From assembly GCF_003217475.1 (NCBI RefSeq), contig NZ_QJSP01000001.1, forward strand, positions 1 to 64,000: a stretch of 64,000 bases of DNA, given 5' to 3'. The notes under the pieces are model-generated. The model saw only the letters and a list, made by a program, of their open reading frames with translations, had not been told where the DNA came from and did not search any database. The DNA is from Williamsia limnetica. GTDB lineage: Bacteria > Actinomycetota > Actinomycetes > Mycobacteriales > Mycobacteriaceae. Within the stretch, counting starts at the first letter, position 1. Every line of letters starts with the position of its first letter. Both the position numbers and the translations under genes were made by a program. Below, piece by piece: positions 28,983-38,483 of the stretch.

Positions 28983-30317
28983 CTACGGCTGGCACATCCC
29001 GCTGTACTTGCTCAGCCCTAGTCCCTTGTTCGCTTTCTTGCTCCGACCTCGCGGACCGTCTTTGGGTGCGCGTACCCACGTGCTCTTGGCGTCGAGGCCC
29101 GGCATCTTCTCGCTGCCGATCCGGCTGTAGCGGGTCTCGCCGTCGACGGTGAGTACGCCGTCCTGCACGTCGATGTGGGCCACGGTCGCCCAGAACGAGT
29201 TCTTGCTGTTCCCGACATAGACGAGGATCTCATCTGCGTCGGGTCCCGGCAGTCCGTCCTTTCCAGCGCGGCCGTACCTGATGGCGACGCGTGGTTTTCC
29301 GAACTTGTCCAGCGCGCCGGCACCGTTGTCAACGCTCTGATAGATGTTGACGAGGAGGTCGCCATTCTCGTTGGGGAGTACGCGAACCTGTTCGGCTGCA
29401 GGCTTGTTGCCCTTGCCGGGGCCTTTGCTGTCACCGTAGTGATGCATGTACGGCCAGGTCTTCAGATCACCCTGGTGACCTTTGTCGCCGCTGATGACGA
29501 CGTACTCGTTGGTCTCCTCGTTGCGGCAGAAGAAGTAGACGTCGAGGTCGCCCGTGCCGTATTTGGTGACCCTGCCGTCGTCAGCGTAGGTGGCGCCTCG
29601 ACCGTCCCACTCCAGACCCACGGTCAGCACCCAACTGGGGTCGCCTTGCGATTTACGCAGATCGATTCGTGCAGTCTGGCTGGGAGAGTCCTTGGTCAGG
29701 GCTACTTTCACCTTGTCGAACGAGATGGACGGCGTCTGCTGGATGGGTGATGGCGGCGCCGGTGCTGTTTGTTCGGCAACCTCCGGAGTCGGCGGGGCGG
29801 AGGAGTCGTCGACGTCGATGCCGAACTCGGTGGCAAGTGCCGCCAGTCCTTGGCTGTATCCCTGCCCGATTGCGTCGATCCGCCAGCCGGAGCCGCGACG
29901 GTAGAAGGCGACAGCCTGGAGCACTGTCTCGGTGGACAGACCGGTGGGCGCGAATCGGAGATGTTGCGAGTCGCCTGCGATCTCGATCTGTAGTTGTGGC
30001 ACCGACCCGAAGTCTGTGCTCTGGGCCTCAGTGCTTGCGGTGAGCAAGATCCTCTGGACGTCTGCCGGTACCGCGGTGAGATCGATGGAGATGCTGTCGT
30101 CGGAGGTCAGCGCCACACCGGGCGCTTGTGGGTTGTTGAAGAAGACGAAGTCGTTGTCTGACCGCACTTTTCCGCTCGTGTTCAGCAGTACGGCTGCGAT
30201 GTCCACCAGACCCGGTTGGGTTGAGCGCGTGCGCACGAGGTACCGGCCGTCGGACAAGTCGGTCTTCGAACCCTTGGCTACGTCCAGCACAGATCGAGCC
30301 TCATTTCGTGTGTGCAT
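28983..30317 (-). CDS. TerD/TerA-like stress protein
   Basis: 444 residues from ATG 30317. Residues about 1-190 form a TerD domain (LDVAKGSKTDLSDGRYLVRTR; DNDFVFFNNPQAPG; SIDLTAVPADVQRILLTAS), with the calcium-binding acidic positions of the family. After a Pro/Ala linker, the rest (KVKVALTKDSPSQTARIDLRK to the end) resembles the TerA C-terminal half. No terB, terC, terZ or other tellurite/stress genes are adjacent, so this is an orphan. It is divergent from the response regulator, about 130 bases apart, and may be read under that system. Confidence 0.85.
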   Translation of the reverse strand: MHTRNEARSVLDVAKGSKTDLSDGRYLVRTRSTQPGLVDIAAVLLNTSGKVRSDNDFVFFNNPQAPGVALTSDDSISIDLTAVPADVQRILLTASTEAQSTDFGSVPQLQIEIAGDSQHLRFAPTGLSTETVLQAVAFYRRGSGWRIDAIGQGYSQGLAALATEFGIDVDDSSAPPTPEVAEQTAPAPPSPIQQTPSISFDKVKVALTKDSPSQTARIDLRKSQGDPSWVLTVGLEWDGRGATYADDGRVTKYGTGDLDVYFFCRNEETNEYVVISGDKGHQGDLKTWPYMHHYGDSKGPGKGNKPAAEQVRVLPNENGDLLVNIYQSVDNGAGALDKFGKPRVAIRYGRAGKDGLPGPDADEILVYVGNSKNSFWATVAHIDVQDGVLTVDGETRYSRIGSEKMPGLDAKSTWVRAPKDGPRGRSKKANKGLGLSKYSGMCQP

Positions 30318-30448
30318 TCCCGCCGACTGTCGACTTCGACCATGGTGGCATATCTGCCGTGGCTGATGATTCAGCTGAGGTTCAGCGATGGTTGACGACA
30401 CTAGGGTGGAGTACGCGTGTGCGCGCCTGACGTTCTAAGGAGATCGGT

Positions 30449-31123
30449 ATCCGCATCCTCGTGGTCGATGACGAAACCGGATTGCTCAGGGCCATCGCAG
30501 CCGGTTTGCAGGCCGAGGGTTTCGCAGTCGACACCGCGACCAACGGCACCGATGGACTGTGGCTGGCGCAAGAGAACGACTATGCGGTGATCGTGCTCGA
30601 CATCATGCTCCCTGGAATGAACGGCTACCAGATCTGCGCACAGCTGCGGTCCGCGCAGAATTGGACGCCGGTCATCATGCTCACCGCGAAAGATGGTGAC
30701 CTCGATCAGGTCGAAGCCCTCGACACCGGCGCCGACGACTACCTCACCAAACCGTTCTCGTTTCCGGTGCTGCTTGCGCGGCTGCGTGCCCTGATCCGAC
30801 GTGGCGGTGGCGAACGCCCCACGGTCCTCACCGTCGGAGATCTGGTGATCGACCCGGCGGCCAAACGGGTGACCCGCGCCGATACCCCGATCGACCTCAC
30901 CACGCGGGAGTTCAGCGTCCTCGAATTCTTGGCATCCAAGAAGGATGCGGTGGTTTCGAAGTCGGAGATTCTCGGCGCGGTGTGGGACTTCGACTTCGAC
31001 GGTGACCCGAACATCGTCGAGGTCTACATTCGCCACCTACGCAACAAGATCGACCGGCCATTCGGGCGAACGTCGATCGAGACGATGCGGGGAGCGGGCT
31101 ACCGGGTGGTCGACGATGCGTGA
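30449..31123 (+). CDS. OmpR-type response regulator, apparent ATC start
   Basis: 224 residues from 30449. Receiver domain with the acidic pair in LVVDDE, the phosphoacceptor Asp in VIVLDIMLPGMNG and Lys in LTKPFSF, then an OmpR winged helix (TREFSVLEFLASKKDAVVSKSEIL; VYIRHLRNKID). The in-frame stop at 30428-30430 is followed by AAGGAG (30437-30442) and no ATG, GTG or TTG until GTG 30461, which would remove the first beta strand. ATC 30449 lies 6 bases after the ribosome site and yields the usual start (M/I)RILVVDDE. The histidine kinase start overlaps its end by 8 bases. Confidence 0.88.
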   Translation: MRILVVDDETGLLRAIAAGLQAEGFAVDTATNGTDGLWLAQENDYAVIVLDIMLPGMNGYQICAQLRSAQNWTPVIMLTAKDGDLDQVEALDTGADDYLTKPFSFPVLLARLRALIRRGGGERPTVLTVGDLVIDPAAKRVTRADTPIDLTTREFSVLEFLASKKDAVVSKSEILGAVWDFDFDGDPNIVEVYIRHLRNKIDRPFGRTSIETMRGAGYRVVDDA

Positions 31124-32477
31124 CAAAAAGCGGCCACGGCTGCGGTCGGTACGAGCCCGCATCACGCTCATCGCCACGGCGGTGGTGGCGCTCGCGCTTG
31201 TCGTCGGGGGTCTTGCTTTCGTCATGATCCTTTCAGCCACGCTGCGTGACTCCGCCGAATCAGCCGCCAGCAGCGAAGTATCGCGGTTCGAAGCGATCGT
31301 GGAGCAAGCCGGGTCCACGACGCAGGCGGCAACTGCGCTCGCGGACCTCGATGGGTATGCGCAACTCGTATCTGCAGGCGAAGTCGTCGGTGCGACCGAG
31401 GACCTCGACGACGCCGCACCGCTGGCCACCCGCGACCTCGATGACCCGGCTGCCGTGACAGTCGCCGAGTCCGACGGCGACGAGGGAGAGCGGTTGGTCA
31501 TCGTCACGAAAGAACTGGATGACGGCACGGTGTTGGTGGCGGGCGTCGACGACGAAACCCGAGCCGATGCCGTCGATGCCACGCGAACCCTGCTCTTCTT
31601 CGCGGTGCCGGTCGTTGTGGTCTTCGTCGGGCTGACGTGCTGGATCGTCGTCGGACGTGCGTTGCGGCCGGTCGAGCGGTTGCGCCGGGAAGCCGAACAG
31701 GTCACCGCCGCTGATCTGAGCCGGCGGGTCGGCATCCCGGGTTCTGGGGATGAGATCGACCGGTTGGCCTCGACCCTCAACGGCATGCTCGGCAGGCTCG
31801 AGACATCGCAGGTGCGCCAGCAGCGTTTCGTCTCGGATGCATCGCACGAATTGCGTTCGCCCATCAGCTCACTGCGGCAGAACGCGGAGGTCGCGTTGTC
31901 CTACCCCGGACAGATTCCGCCGGATGAGTTCGCGGCGACGGTGAAAGCCGAGTCCGAGCGAATGGGTGGCTTGGTCGATGGCTTGCTGCTGCTGGCCCGC
32001 GCCGATGAAGCCACTTTGCACCTGGCCTTGCGTGAGGTCGATCTCGATGATGTCGCGCTCCGAGAGGTGAGTCGCGTCCGCGCCGATGCGGGTGAGCTGA
32101 TCATCGACGGGTCAAAGATCGAGGCTGCCCGGATAAACGGGGACGAGGCGATGCTCGGCCGTGCCGTGCGCAATCTGGTCGACAACGCCGTGCGCCACGC
32201 ACGTGGGCGAGTCGCGGTCTCGACGCATGTGGTCGGAGGCCATGAACCGGTCGCCGTGGTCGTCGTAGAGGACGACGGGGCAGGCGTGCCGGAGGACCAG
32301 CGCGAGCGTATCTTCGAACGCTTTGTGCGCATGGATGAATCACGGGCCCGGGACGCCGGCGGCGCAGGCCTGGGGCTGGCGATTGTGGCTGAGATCGTTG
32401 CGGCACATGAAGGTTCGGTTCATGTGGTCGACAGCCTGCTCGGCGGAGCGCGATTCGAGATCAGATTGCCCCGCTGA
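31116..32477 (+). CDS. sensor histidine kinase
   Basis: 453 residues from ATG 31116, overlapping the regulator. Helix 1 is ITLIATAVVALALVVGGLAF (about 17-36), an outside domain of about 120 residues follows, helix 2 is FFAVPVVVVFVGLTCWIVV, then HAMP (RALRPVERLRREAEQV). The phosphorylated His is in FVSDASHELRSPI; N box RNLVDNAVRHARG; G boxes EDDGAGVP and GGAGLGLAIV. The acidic outside domain has no recognised ligand-binding fold. It probably pairs with the upstream regulator and controls the PepSY protein downstream. Confidence 0.92.
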   Translation: MRDKKRPRLRSVRARITLIATAVVALALVVGGLAFVMILSATLRDSAESAASSEVSRFEAIVEQAGSTTQAATALADLDGYAQLVSAGEVVGATEDLDDAAPLATRDLDDPAAVTVAESDGDEGERLVIVTKELDDGTVLVAGVDDETRADAVDATRTLLFFAVPVVVVFVGLTCWIVVGRALRPVERLRREAEQVTAADLSRRVGIPGSGDEIDRLASTLNGMLGRLETSQVRQQRFVSDASHELRSPISSLRQNAEVALSYPGQIPPDEFAATVKAESERMGGLVDGLLLLARADEATLHLALREVDLDDVALREVSRVRADAGELIIDGSKIEAARINGDEAMLGRAVRNLVDNAVRHARGRVAVSTHVVGGHEPVAVVVVEDDGAGVPEDQRERIFERFVRMDESRARDAGGAGLGLAIVAEIVAAHEGSVHVVDSLLGGARFEIRLPR

Positions 32478-32608
32478 GGGCGGAGCGTGTATTCGTTGCG
32501 CCATTGCCCGAGGGGGTTTCGCGACTACTACACGCTGGGCGGCTTCAGGTTGGATTCAGCGACTGCGCGAGAAGGTGATGCCACCACCCCATCGAGAAGG
32601 AGCAACAC

Positions 32609-33196
32609 ATGCCCAAGAAGACCATCGTCATCGCCGGAGTCGCCAGCGCAGCAGTCCTGGCTCTCGGTGGCACCGGCATCGCTTACGCGGTAACGGACGG
32701 CTTCGGGGAATCAGATGACCTGAGCGGCAGCGACCTCGACCGGGCCACCAGTGCGGCCATCGCCGAGGTCGGCGGCGGATCGGTGACCAGCGCCGACAAG
32801 GACGACGACGGCGGAGTCACCACCTACGACCTGGACATGGTCGGTTCGGACGGCGTCGAATACGAGATCACCCTGGACGAAGGCTTCAAGGTCGTGAAGG
32901 TCGACCGGGATGACGACGATGCCGCGCCGACGAACGGCGAGGAGACCGCGCCTGCCGCGGCGCCCACCCCCGCACCGCCGGTCGCCGCACCGGTGGACCC
33001 CGACGATCTTGTCGGCGAAGAACTTCAGCGGGCCTCCGATGCCGCGATCGCAGCTGCCGGCGGCGGAACGGTCACTGACGCAGAACGCAGCGACGACCCC
33101 GGGCACGCCTTCGACGTGGAAGTCCGGCTCGCCGATGGCTCCGAGGTGGATGTCGATCTAGACGCGAACTTCGGCGTGTTGTCGGTAGGGCGGTGA
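32609..33196 (+). CDS. secreted or membrane-anchored double PepSY-like protein
   Basis: 195 residues; GAAGGAG precedes the ATG. A hydrophobic N-terminal segment (IVIAGVASAAVLALGGTGIAYA, about 6-27) is a signal or anchor. Two PepSY-like units follow: LDRATSAAIAEVGGGSVTSADK with YEITLDEGFKVVKVD, and LQRASDAAIAAAGGGTVTDAER with VDVDLDANFGVLSV, separated by an Ala/Pro linker. PepSY proteins are often coded beside two-component systems and thought to act in signal sensing or protease inhibition. It is the third gene after the regulator and kinase, 131 bases downstream. Confidence 0.85.
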   Translation: MPKKTIVIAGVASAAVLALGGTGIAYAVTDGFGESDDLSGSDLDRATSAAIAEVGGGSVTSADKDDDGGVTTYDLDMVGSDGVEYEITLDEGFKVVKVDRDDDDAAPTNGEETAPAAAPTPAPPVAAPVDPDDLVGEELQRASDAAIAAAGGGTVTDAERSDDPGHAFDVEVRLADGSEVDVDLDANFGVLSVGR

Positions 33197-33283
33197 CCGC
33201 TGATCGCAGCACCACTTGGGCGAGATGGCGCCGGTGGCCGCCAGGTCCCGGCGCTGTCGGCGCCCTTGGGTAGGGTTCATCGG

Positions 33284-35665
33284 GTGAATTCGATCGCAGC
33301 TGTGAAGTCCGTGAACGCCCGTATCGCCGAGGAACTGTCTGTTGCAGAATCGCAGGTGGCGGCAACTGTTCGACTGCTCGACGAGGGTTCGACGGTGCCG
33401 TTCATCGCGCGATACCGCAAGGAGGTGACGGGCAGTCTCGACGACGCCCAGCTGCGGTTGCTCGACGAGCGGCTGCGCTACCTGAGAGAACTCGACGAGC
33501 GCCGCACCGCGGTCCTGGCGTCCATCGAGGAGCAGGGCAAGCTGACGGACGAGCTGAAGGCTGCGCTCAACGCTGCGGAGACCAAGTCGCGGGTCGAGGA
33601 TATCTATCTCCCGTACAAGCCCAAGCGGCGGACCAAGGCGCAGATCGCACGGGAAAACGGACTCGAACCGCTGGCGGACCGGCTGCTCGCCGACCCGTCG
33701 TTGGTGCCGGAGGACGTGGCAGCCGAGTACGTCGCGGGTGAGGTTCCCGATGTGGACAAGGCGCTCGAGGGCGCACGCCACATCTTGATCGAGCGGGTCT
33801 CGGAAGACGCAGAGCTCGTCGGTGCAGTACGCGAGAAGTTCTGGGCCGAAGGTGCTCTGCGGACACAACCGCGCACCGAAGAAGTCGGGAAAAGTGCTGC
33901 CGCACAGAAGTTCCGTGACTACTTCGACTTCTCCGAACCGCTGGAGAAGATGCCGTCGCATCGCGTGCTCGCCGTGATGCGCGGCGAGAAGGAGGAAGTG
34001 CTGTCGCTGAGTCTCGACGCCGGCGAGGACGAGGCCTACCAGGCGATGGTGGCCCAGACGCTGGGCGTCGACACCACTGCGGCCGGCCCGACCACCCCCT
34101 GGCTCCTGGGCACCGCCCGGCTGGCGTGGCGAGCAAAACTGATGATCACCGCCACCTTGGACGCCCGAGTGCGCCTGCGCAAGCGTGCTGAAGACGATGC
34201 GGTCGCCGTGTTCGCGGAGAACCTTGGCGATCTACTGCTGGCTGCGCCCGCAGGTGCCCGGACCACCCTCGGACTGGACCCGGGCTTCCGAACAGGCGTG
34301 AAAGTGGCCGTGGTCGATGGCACGGGCAAGGTGCTCGACACCGCGGTCATCTACCCGCATCAGCCCCAGAAGCAGTGGGATGCCGCCCGAGCGACCCTCG
34401 GCGCCCTTGTCGCCCGCCACGGCATCGAGCTGATCGCGGTGGGCAATGGCACGGCCTCCCGCGAGACCGACGCCCTGGCGACCGAATTGATCGCCGACGT
34501 TCAGAAGTCCGGTGGCACGCTCACCAAGGCAATGGTCAGCGAGGCCGGCGCCTCGGTGTACTCGGCCTCGGAGTATGCCTCCCGCGAGTTTCCGGACATG
34601 GATGTCTCACTGCGCGGCGCGGTCTCCATCGCCCGTCGCCTCCAGGACCCGCTGGCCGAACTCGTGAAGATCGAACCCAAGTCGATCGGTGTCGGTCAAT
34701 ACCAGCACGACGTGACGCCAGGCGTGCTCGCCCGTAGCCTGGACGCCGTCGTCGAGGACGCCGTGAACGCGGTGGGCGTCGACCTCAACACCGCGTCCGT
34801 TCCATTGCTCGCCCGCGTCTCCGGGGTGACGACAACGCTGGCCGAAGCCATCGTCGCGCATCGCGACAGCACCGGACCCTTCACGAGCCGCAAGGCCCTC
34901 CTGAAAGTTCCGCGTCTGGGACCCAAAGCGTTCGAGCAGTGCGCAGGGTTCTTGCGTATCCGTGAAGGCGACGACCCTCTCGACGCTTCGGGCGTGCATC
35001 CGGAGGCATATCCGGTTGTCCGGAAGATCCTGGACCGTTCGGGGGTGTCGTTGGCCGAGCTGATCGGGAACGAACGCACCCTACGGACACTGCGCCCTGC
35101 CGAATTCGCTGACGACCGCTTCGGTGTTCCCACAGTCACCGACATCCTTGCCGAACTCGAAAAGCCGGGCCGCGACCCGCGACCCGCGTTCGCGACGGCG
35201 ACCTTCGCCGCAGGCGTCGAGAAGGTCGCCGACCTCAAGCCCGGCATGGTGCTCGAAGGTGTGGTCACCAACGTCGCCGCGTTTGGCGCGTTCGTGGATG
35301 TCGGTGTTCATCAGGACGGTCTGGTGCACGTGTCCGCGATGGCCAACAAGTTCGTTTCCGACCCGCACGAGGTCGTGAAGTCCGGTCAGGTCGTTCGGGT
35401 CAAGGTGATGGAGGTCGATGTCGATCGACAGCGAATCGGTCTCTCGCTGCGCCTCGACGATGAACCCGGAGCTGGCAAGGCCAAACCCGAACAGCGGTCG
35501 AACAACGCGGGGCAGCGTCCCGGTAAGCGGCCCGACAAGCAGAATCAACCGAACCAGCGCAATCAACCCCGGCGCGACAACAACGCAGGACGTAGAGCAG
35601 CCGCCGCGCCAGCCGCGAACGGTTCGCTGGCCCAAGCGCTGCGCGACGCGGGATTCAGTAAGTAA
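33284..35665 (+). CDS. tex: Tex-family transcription accessory protein
   Basis: 793 residues from GTG 33284 (VNSIAAVKSV); an upstream TTG is less likely. Domain order fits Tex: N-terminal helical region with FIARYRKEVTGSLDD, YqgF-like domain (TLGLDPGFRTGVKVAVVDG), helix-hairpin-helix pairs (GVDLNTASVPLLARVSG; FEQCAGFLRIREG), and the S1 RNA-binding domain (LEGVVTNVAAFGAFVDVGVHQDGLVH). The last 70 residues are a basic Asn/Gln/Arg-rich tail, longer than in most homologues. It converges with the next gene, one base between stops. Confidence 0.95.
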   Translation: MNSIAAVKSVNARIAEELSVAESQVAATVRLLDEGSTVPFIARYRKEVTGSLDDAQLRLLDERLRYLRELDERRTAVLASIEEQGKLTDELKAALNAAETKSRVEDIYLPYKPKRRTKAQIARENGLEPLADRLLADPSLVPEDVAAEYVAGEVPDVDKALEGARHILIERVSEDAELVGAVREKFWAEGALRTQPRTEEVGKSAAAQKFRDYFDFSEPLEKMPSHRVLAVMRGEKEEVLSLSLDAGEDEAYQAMVAQTLGVDTTAAGPTTPWLLGTARLAWRAKLMITATLDARVRLRKRAEDDAVAVFAENLGDLLLAAPAGARTTLGLDPGFRTGVKVAVVDGTGKVLDTAVIYPHQPQKQWDAARATLGALVARHGIELIAVGNGTASRETDALATELIADVQKSGGTLTKAMVSEAGASVYSASEYASREFPDMDVSLRGAVSIARRLQDPLAELVKIEPKSIGVGQYQHDVTPGVLARSLDAVVEDAVNAVGVDLNTASVPLLARVSGVTTTLAEAIVAHRDSTGPFTSRKALLKVPRLGPKAFEQCAGFLRIREGDDPLDASGVHPEAYPVVRKILDRSGVSLAELIGNERTLRTLRPAEFADDRFGVPTVTDILAELEKPGRDPRPAFATATFAAGVEKVADLKPGMVLEGVVTNVAAFGAFVDVGVHQDGLVHVSAMANKFVSDPHEVVKSGQVVRVKVMEVDVDRQRIGLSLRLDDEPGAGKAKPEQRSNNAGQRPGKRPDKQNQPNQRNQPRRDNNAGRRAAAAPAANGSLAQALRDAGFSK

Positions 35666-35666
35666 C

Positions 35667-36464
35667 TCACAGGTGGAGCGCGTCGCCGGGGGCGATCTCG
35701 GTGGCGCGCACCCCGCCCCGGTCGGCGAGCGCGACGAACTCGCTGCCTGGGCCGAAGAACCGCGAGGGCCTGATCCTGTCGAAGCCGATCGGCCACAACG
35801 TGCCGAAGTGAATCGGCACCACATGGCGGGCCGCGACCTGTTGTGCGGCGAGCACCGCTCGTGCCGGATCCATATGCCCCACACCGAGAGTGGGACCCCA
35901 GCCACCGACCGGCAGTAGCGCCAGATCGATGTCGGAGGCCCAGTCACCCAGATCGGGATAGAGGTCGGTGTCTCCGGCGAAGTAGGTGCGCCGGTCGCCG
36001 GCGATCACATATCCGAGGGCAGACGTCGTCGCCGGGCCGCGGCGCCACCGTCTGCCGTCGTGGTCGGCGGGCACAGCTCGGATGGTGACATTGCCGATCG
36101 GTACCTCATCGCCGGCGCGCACCTCGATCAACCGATCGCCGACGGCACGCAGCGACGCCAGGGCATCGGGAGCTCCGGCGGGCACCACGATCGGGACGTC
36201 CCGGGACAGCTGACGCAGCGACGGTAGGTGCGTGTGGTCGGCGTGCAGGTGCGAGAGCAGCACCACATCCGGTGCCCGCACGTCCGCGCCGGTGGGGTTC
36301 GGGCCGCGTCTTCGTCGCAGATGCGCCACCCGCGAGGTCAGGACAGGGTCGGTCAGCACGACGGTTCCGCGATCTCTGATCAACACGCTCGCGTGCCCGA
36401 ACCACCGCACAGCGGGTCGCGCGCCGGTGTCGTCTGCGTCGTTGTCCCCGGACATGGCGGTCAT
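35667..36464 (-). CDS. UlaG-like metallo-beta-lactamase-fold hydrolase
   Basis: 265 residues from ATG 36464 (ATG 36455 also possible). The zinc motif is LSHLHADHTHL, with further ligands in VPADHDGR, FAGDTDLY and PIHFG, the pattern of the L-ascorbate-6-phosphate lactonase/NAPE-PLD-like branch. A much longer open frame extends upstream but overlaps the divergent phosphodiesterase gene and has shadow composition. The starts of the two genes are 37 bases apart, so they share one control region. The substrate is unknown. Confidence 0.82.
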   Translation of the reverse strand: MTAMSGDNDADDTGARPAVRWFGHASVLIRDRGTVVLTDPVLTSRVAHLRRRRGPNPTGADVRAPDVVLLSHLHADHTHLPSLRQLSRDVPIVVPAGAPDALASLRAVGDRLIEVRAGDEVPIGNVTIRAVPADHDGRRWRRGPATTSALGYVIAGDRRTYFAGDTDLYPDLGDWASDIDLALLPVGGWGPTLGVGHMDPARAVLAAQQVAARHVVPIHFGTLWPIGFDRIRPSRFFGPGSEFVALADRGGVRATEIAPGDALHL

Positions 36465-36501
36465 GGGCACTACGATTCCAGAGATCAGCAAAGGGGGTGC
36501 C

Positions 36502-38475
36502 ATGCACACCACAACCAAAGTCGTCCGGTTGTTCATCGAGTTCGTGGTGTTGTGGCTTTCGTCCGCTGCGGCGATCCTCGTCCTTGACGCCGTGTTCGAC
36601 GGGATCTCACTGCACTCGGCCGACTTCGGGATACCGGCACTGTCGACCCTGCCGTCCGCACTGGTCGTCGCGCTCGTGTTCGGGGTACTCAGCGCAGTGC
36701 TCTGGCCGGCGGTGGTACGGCTGATGTCGTGGGTGGGACCGGCCGTGCTGTTCTTGCTGGTCTTCTTCGCGAGCGGTGCGATCATGTGGTTGACGCTCAA
36801 CATCGTGCCGATGGCCTCGATCGACAAACCCTGGGATGCCGTCGTGATGGCGGCGCTGCTGTCGCTGTTCAGTTCCTTTGTCGGAGGGGCGATTGCGTCA
36901 CGCTCGGACACCTCCTACCGGTTGATGCAGGTACGCAGGCAACGGTTCCGATTTCGGCACAGCCCGAGTGGTTCCGGGGCAACACCCGGGCTACTGTGCA
37001 TCCAGATCGACGGCCTGGGCCACGATGTCCTACGGCGTGCGATCGCCGACGGCGTCACTCCCGGACTCGCCTCGATGGTGCGGCAGACACACTCGCTGAT
37101 CCCATGGCACACAGACTGGAGCAGCCAGACCGGTGCGAGCCAACTCGGCATACTGCACGGCTCCAACCACAATGTGCCCGCATTCCGGTGGTACGACAAG
37201 ACATCCGGGAAGATCGCAGTCTTCAGCAATCCCCGGGACAACGAGGATCGCGAAATCGAGCGTGCGGAGATCCCCGGCCTGCTCTCGACCGACGGAGCGA
37301 GCCGTGGCAACCTGTTCACCGGCGGCGCAGACGACAACGTTCTGGTCGTGAGCCGGATGCGTGGAGCCCGGGTCGGCGGCGGGGCCGGGTATTCGTCGTA
37401 CTTCTCCGATCCCTCGAGCACCTTGCGCACCGTGATCCGTATGGGCGCCGAAATACAGCGCGAACTGAGGCAGGCGTGGCACCAGCGTCGTGCCGACGTG
37501 CGGCCCCGTGTTCCTCGCGGCGGGTCCTATCCACTGGTGCGGGCTTTCGCGAATGTGCTGGCAACCGACGTCACGGCGGCGGCGGTCGTCCGCGACCTCA
37601 TTCAGGGCCGCAGCATCATCTACGTCGACCTGATCGGCTACGACGAGGTGTCCCACCATTCCGGCATCTCCCGGCCCGAGACGCTGTCGGTGTTGACCAA
37701 GATCGATGAGGTCATCGCGATGCTGCGCAAAGTGATCGAGCAGGCCGACCGGCCCTACCGGGTCGTGGTGCTCTCCGACCACGGACAGAGCCAGGGCGCG
37801 ACGTTCCTCCAGCGTTACGACGAGAGCCTGGAACAACTCGTCTTGCGGTTGTGCGGTGCCGACGGCCTCGCTTCACCGGCAGACCCCAAGCCGGGAGCCG
37901 AGGGGTTCGAATACGCGGCGGCAAGCGTGCGTCCGCCGAAACCGGAGCAGGAGCCCGGCACACCTGCAGGAGTTCCGGTGGTCCTGGGCTCGGGCAATCT
38001 GGGACTGGTCAGTTTTCCGTGGTTACCGGGTCGCGCGACGGTCGAGGCCATCGCCGCCGACTGCCCGGGGTTGGTGGACGCCCTGCGCGTCCATCCCGGA
38101 ATCGGGTTCGTGTTGCTCGCTCGCGCCGAGGGGGGATCGGTGGTACTCGGCGCCGAGGGCTCTGTGGACGTCGACACCGGTGCGGTCGACGGAGTCGACC
38201 CCCTCGCGTACTTCGGTCCGGACGCGCTTCAAAAGATCCGCAGGACAGATGCTTTCGATAACGTCGCGGACATCATGGTAGGTGGTTCTTACTGGCCGGA
38301 AACGGACGAGGTTGCTGCCTTCGAGGAGCAGGTCGGCTCGCACGGTGGAATGGGCGGACCGCAGAGCACGCCGTTTCTCCTCTACCCTGACGATGTACCC
38401 ACGCCGCCGCAACCCCTGCATGGTGCCGAGCAAGTGCATGCAGTTCTCGTCGGTTGGCGCGATCGCGACGACTAG
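36502..38475 (+). CDS. membrane protein: holin-like four-helix domain plus alkaline-phosphatase-fold phosphodiesterase
   Basis: 657 residues from ATG 36502 with AAAGGGGG 5 bases upstream. The first 130 residues carry about four membrane helices of the type databases label phage holin family (FIEFVVLWLSSAAAILVLD; TLPSALVVALVFGVLSAVLW; AVLFLLVFFASGAIMWLTL). The rest is a nucleotide pyrophosphatase/phosphodiesterase-like domain: LLCIQIDGLGHDVL (metal Asp), SQTGASQLGILHG (probable nucleophile region), DLIGYDEVSHHSG and LSDHGQSQG. The enzyme half probably faces outside. The following gene starts 9 bases after its stop. Confidence 0.82.
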   Translation: MHTTTKVVRLFIEFVVLWLSSAAAILVLDAVFDGISLHSADFGIPALSTLPSALVVALVFGVLSAVLWPAVVRLMSWVGPAVLFLLVFFASGAIMWLTLNIVPMASIDKPWDAVVMAALLSLFSSFVGGAIASRSDTSYRLMQVRRQRFRFRHSPSGSGATPGLLCIQIDGLGHDVLRRAIADGVTPGLASMVRQTHSLIPWHTDWSSQTGASQLGILHGSNHNVPAFRWYDKTSGKIAVFSNPRDNEDREIERAEIPGLLSTDGASRGNLFTGGADDNVLVVSRMRGARVGGGAGYSSYFSDPSSTLRTVIRMGAEIQRELRQAWHQRRADVRPRVPRGGSYPLVRAFANVLATDVTAAAVVRDLIQGRSIIYVDLIGYDEVSHHSGISRPETLSVLTKIDEVIAMLRKVIEQADRPYRVVVLSDHGQSQGATFLQRYDESLEQLVLRLCGADGLASPADPKPGAEGFEYAAASVRPPKPEQEPGTPAGVPVVLGSGNLGLVSFPWLPGRATVEAIAADCPGLVDALRVHPGIGFVLLARAEGGSVVLGAEGSVDVDTGAVDGVDPLAYFGPDALQKIRRTDAFDNVADIMVGGSYWPETDEVAAFEEQVGSHGGMGGPQSTPFLLYPDDVPTPPQPLHGAEQVHAVLVGWRDRDD

Positions 38476-38483
38476 GAGTACAT

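Noticed and set aside
36502-36900. Prophage remnant suggested by the holin-like domain
   Set aside because: The domain is fused to a phosphodiesterase, with no other phage gene nearby; the family name is historical.
36465-36911. N-terminal extension of the UlaG-like hydrolase frame
   Set aside because: It lies over the start and membrane region of the divergent phosphodiesterase, which has a good ribosome site; the extension has no homologous feature.
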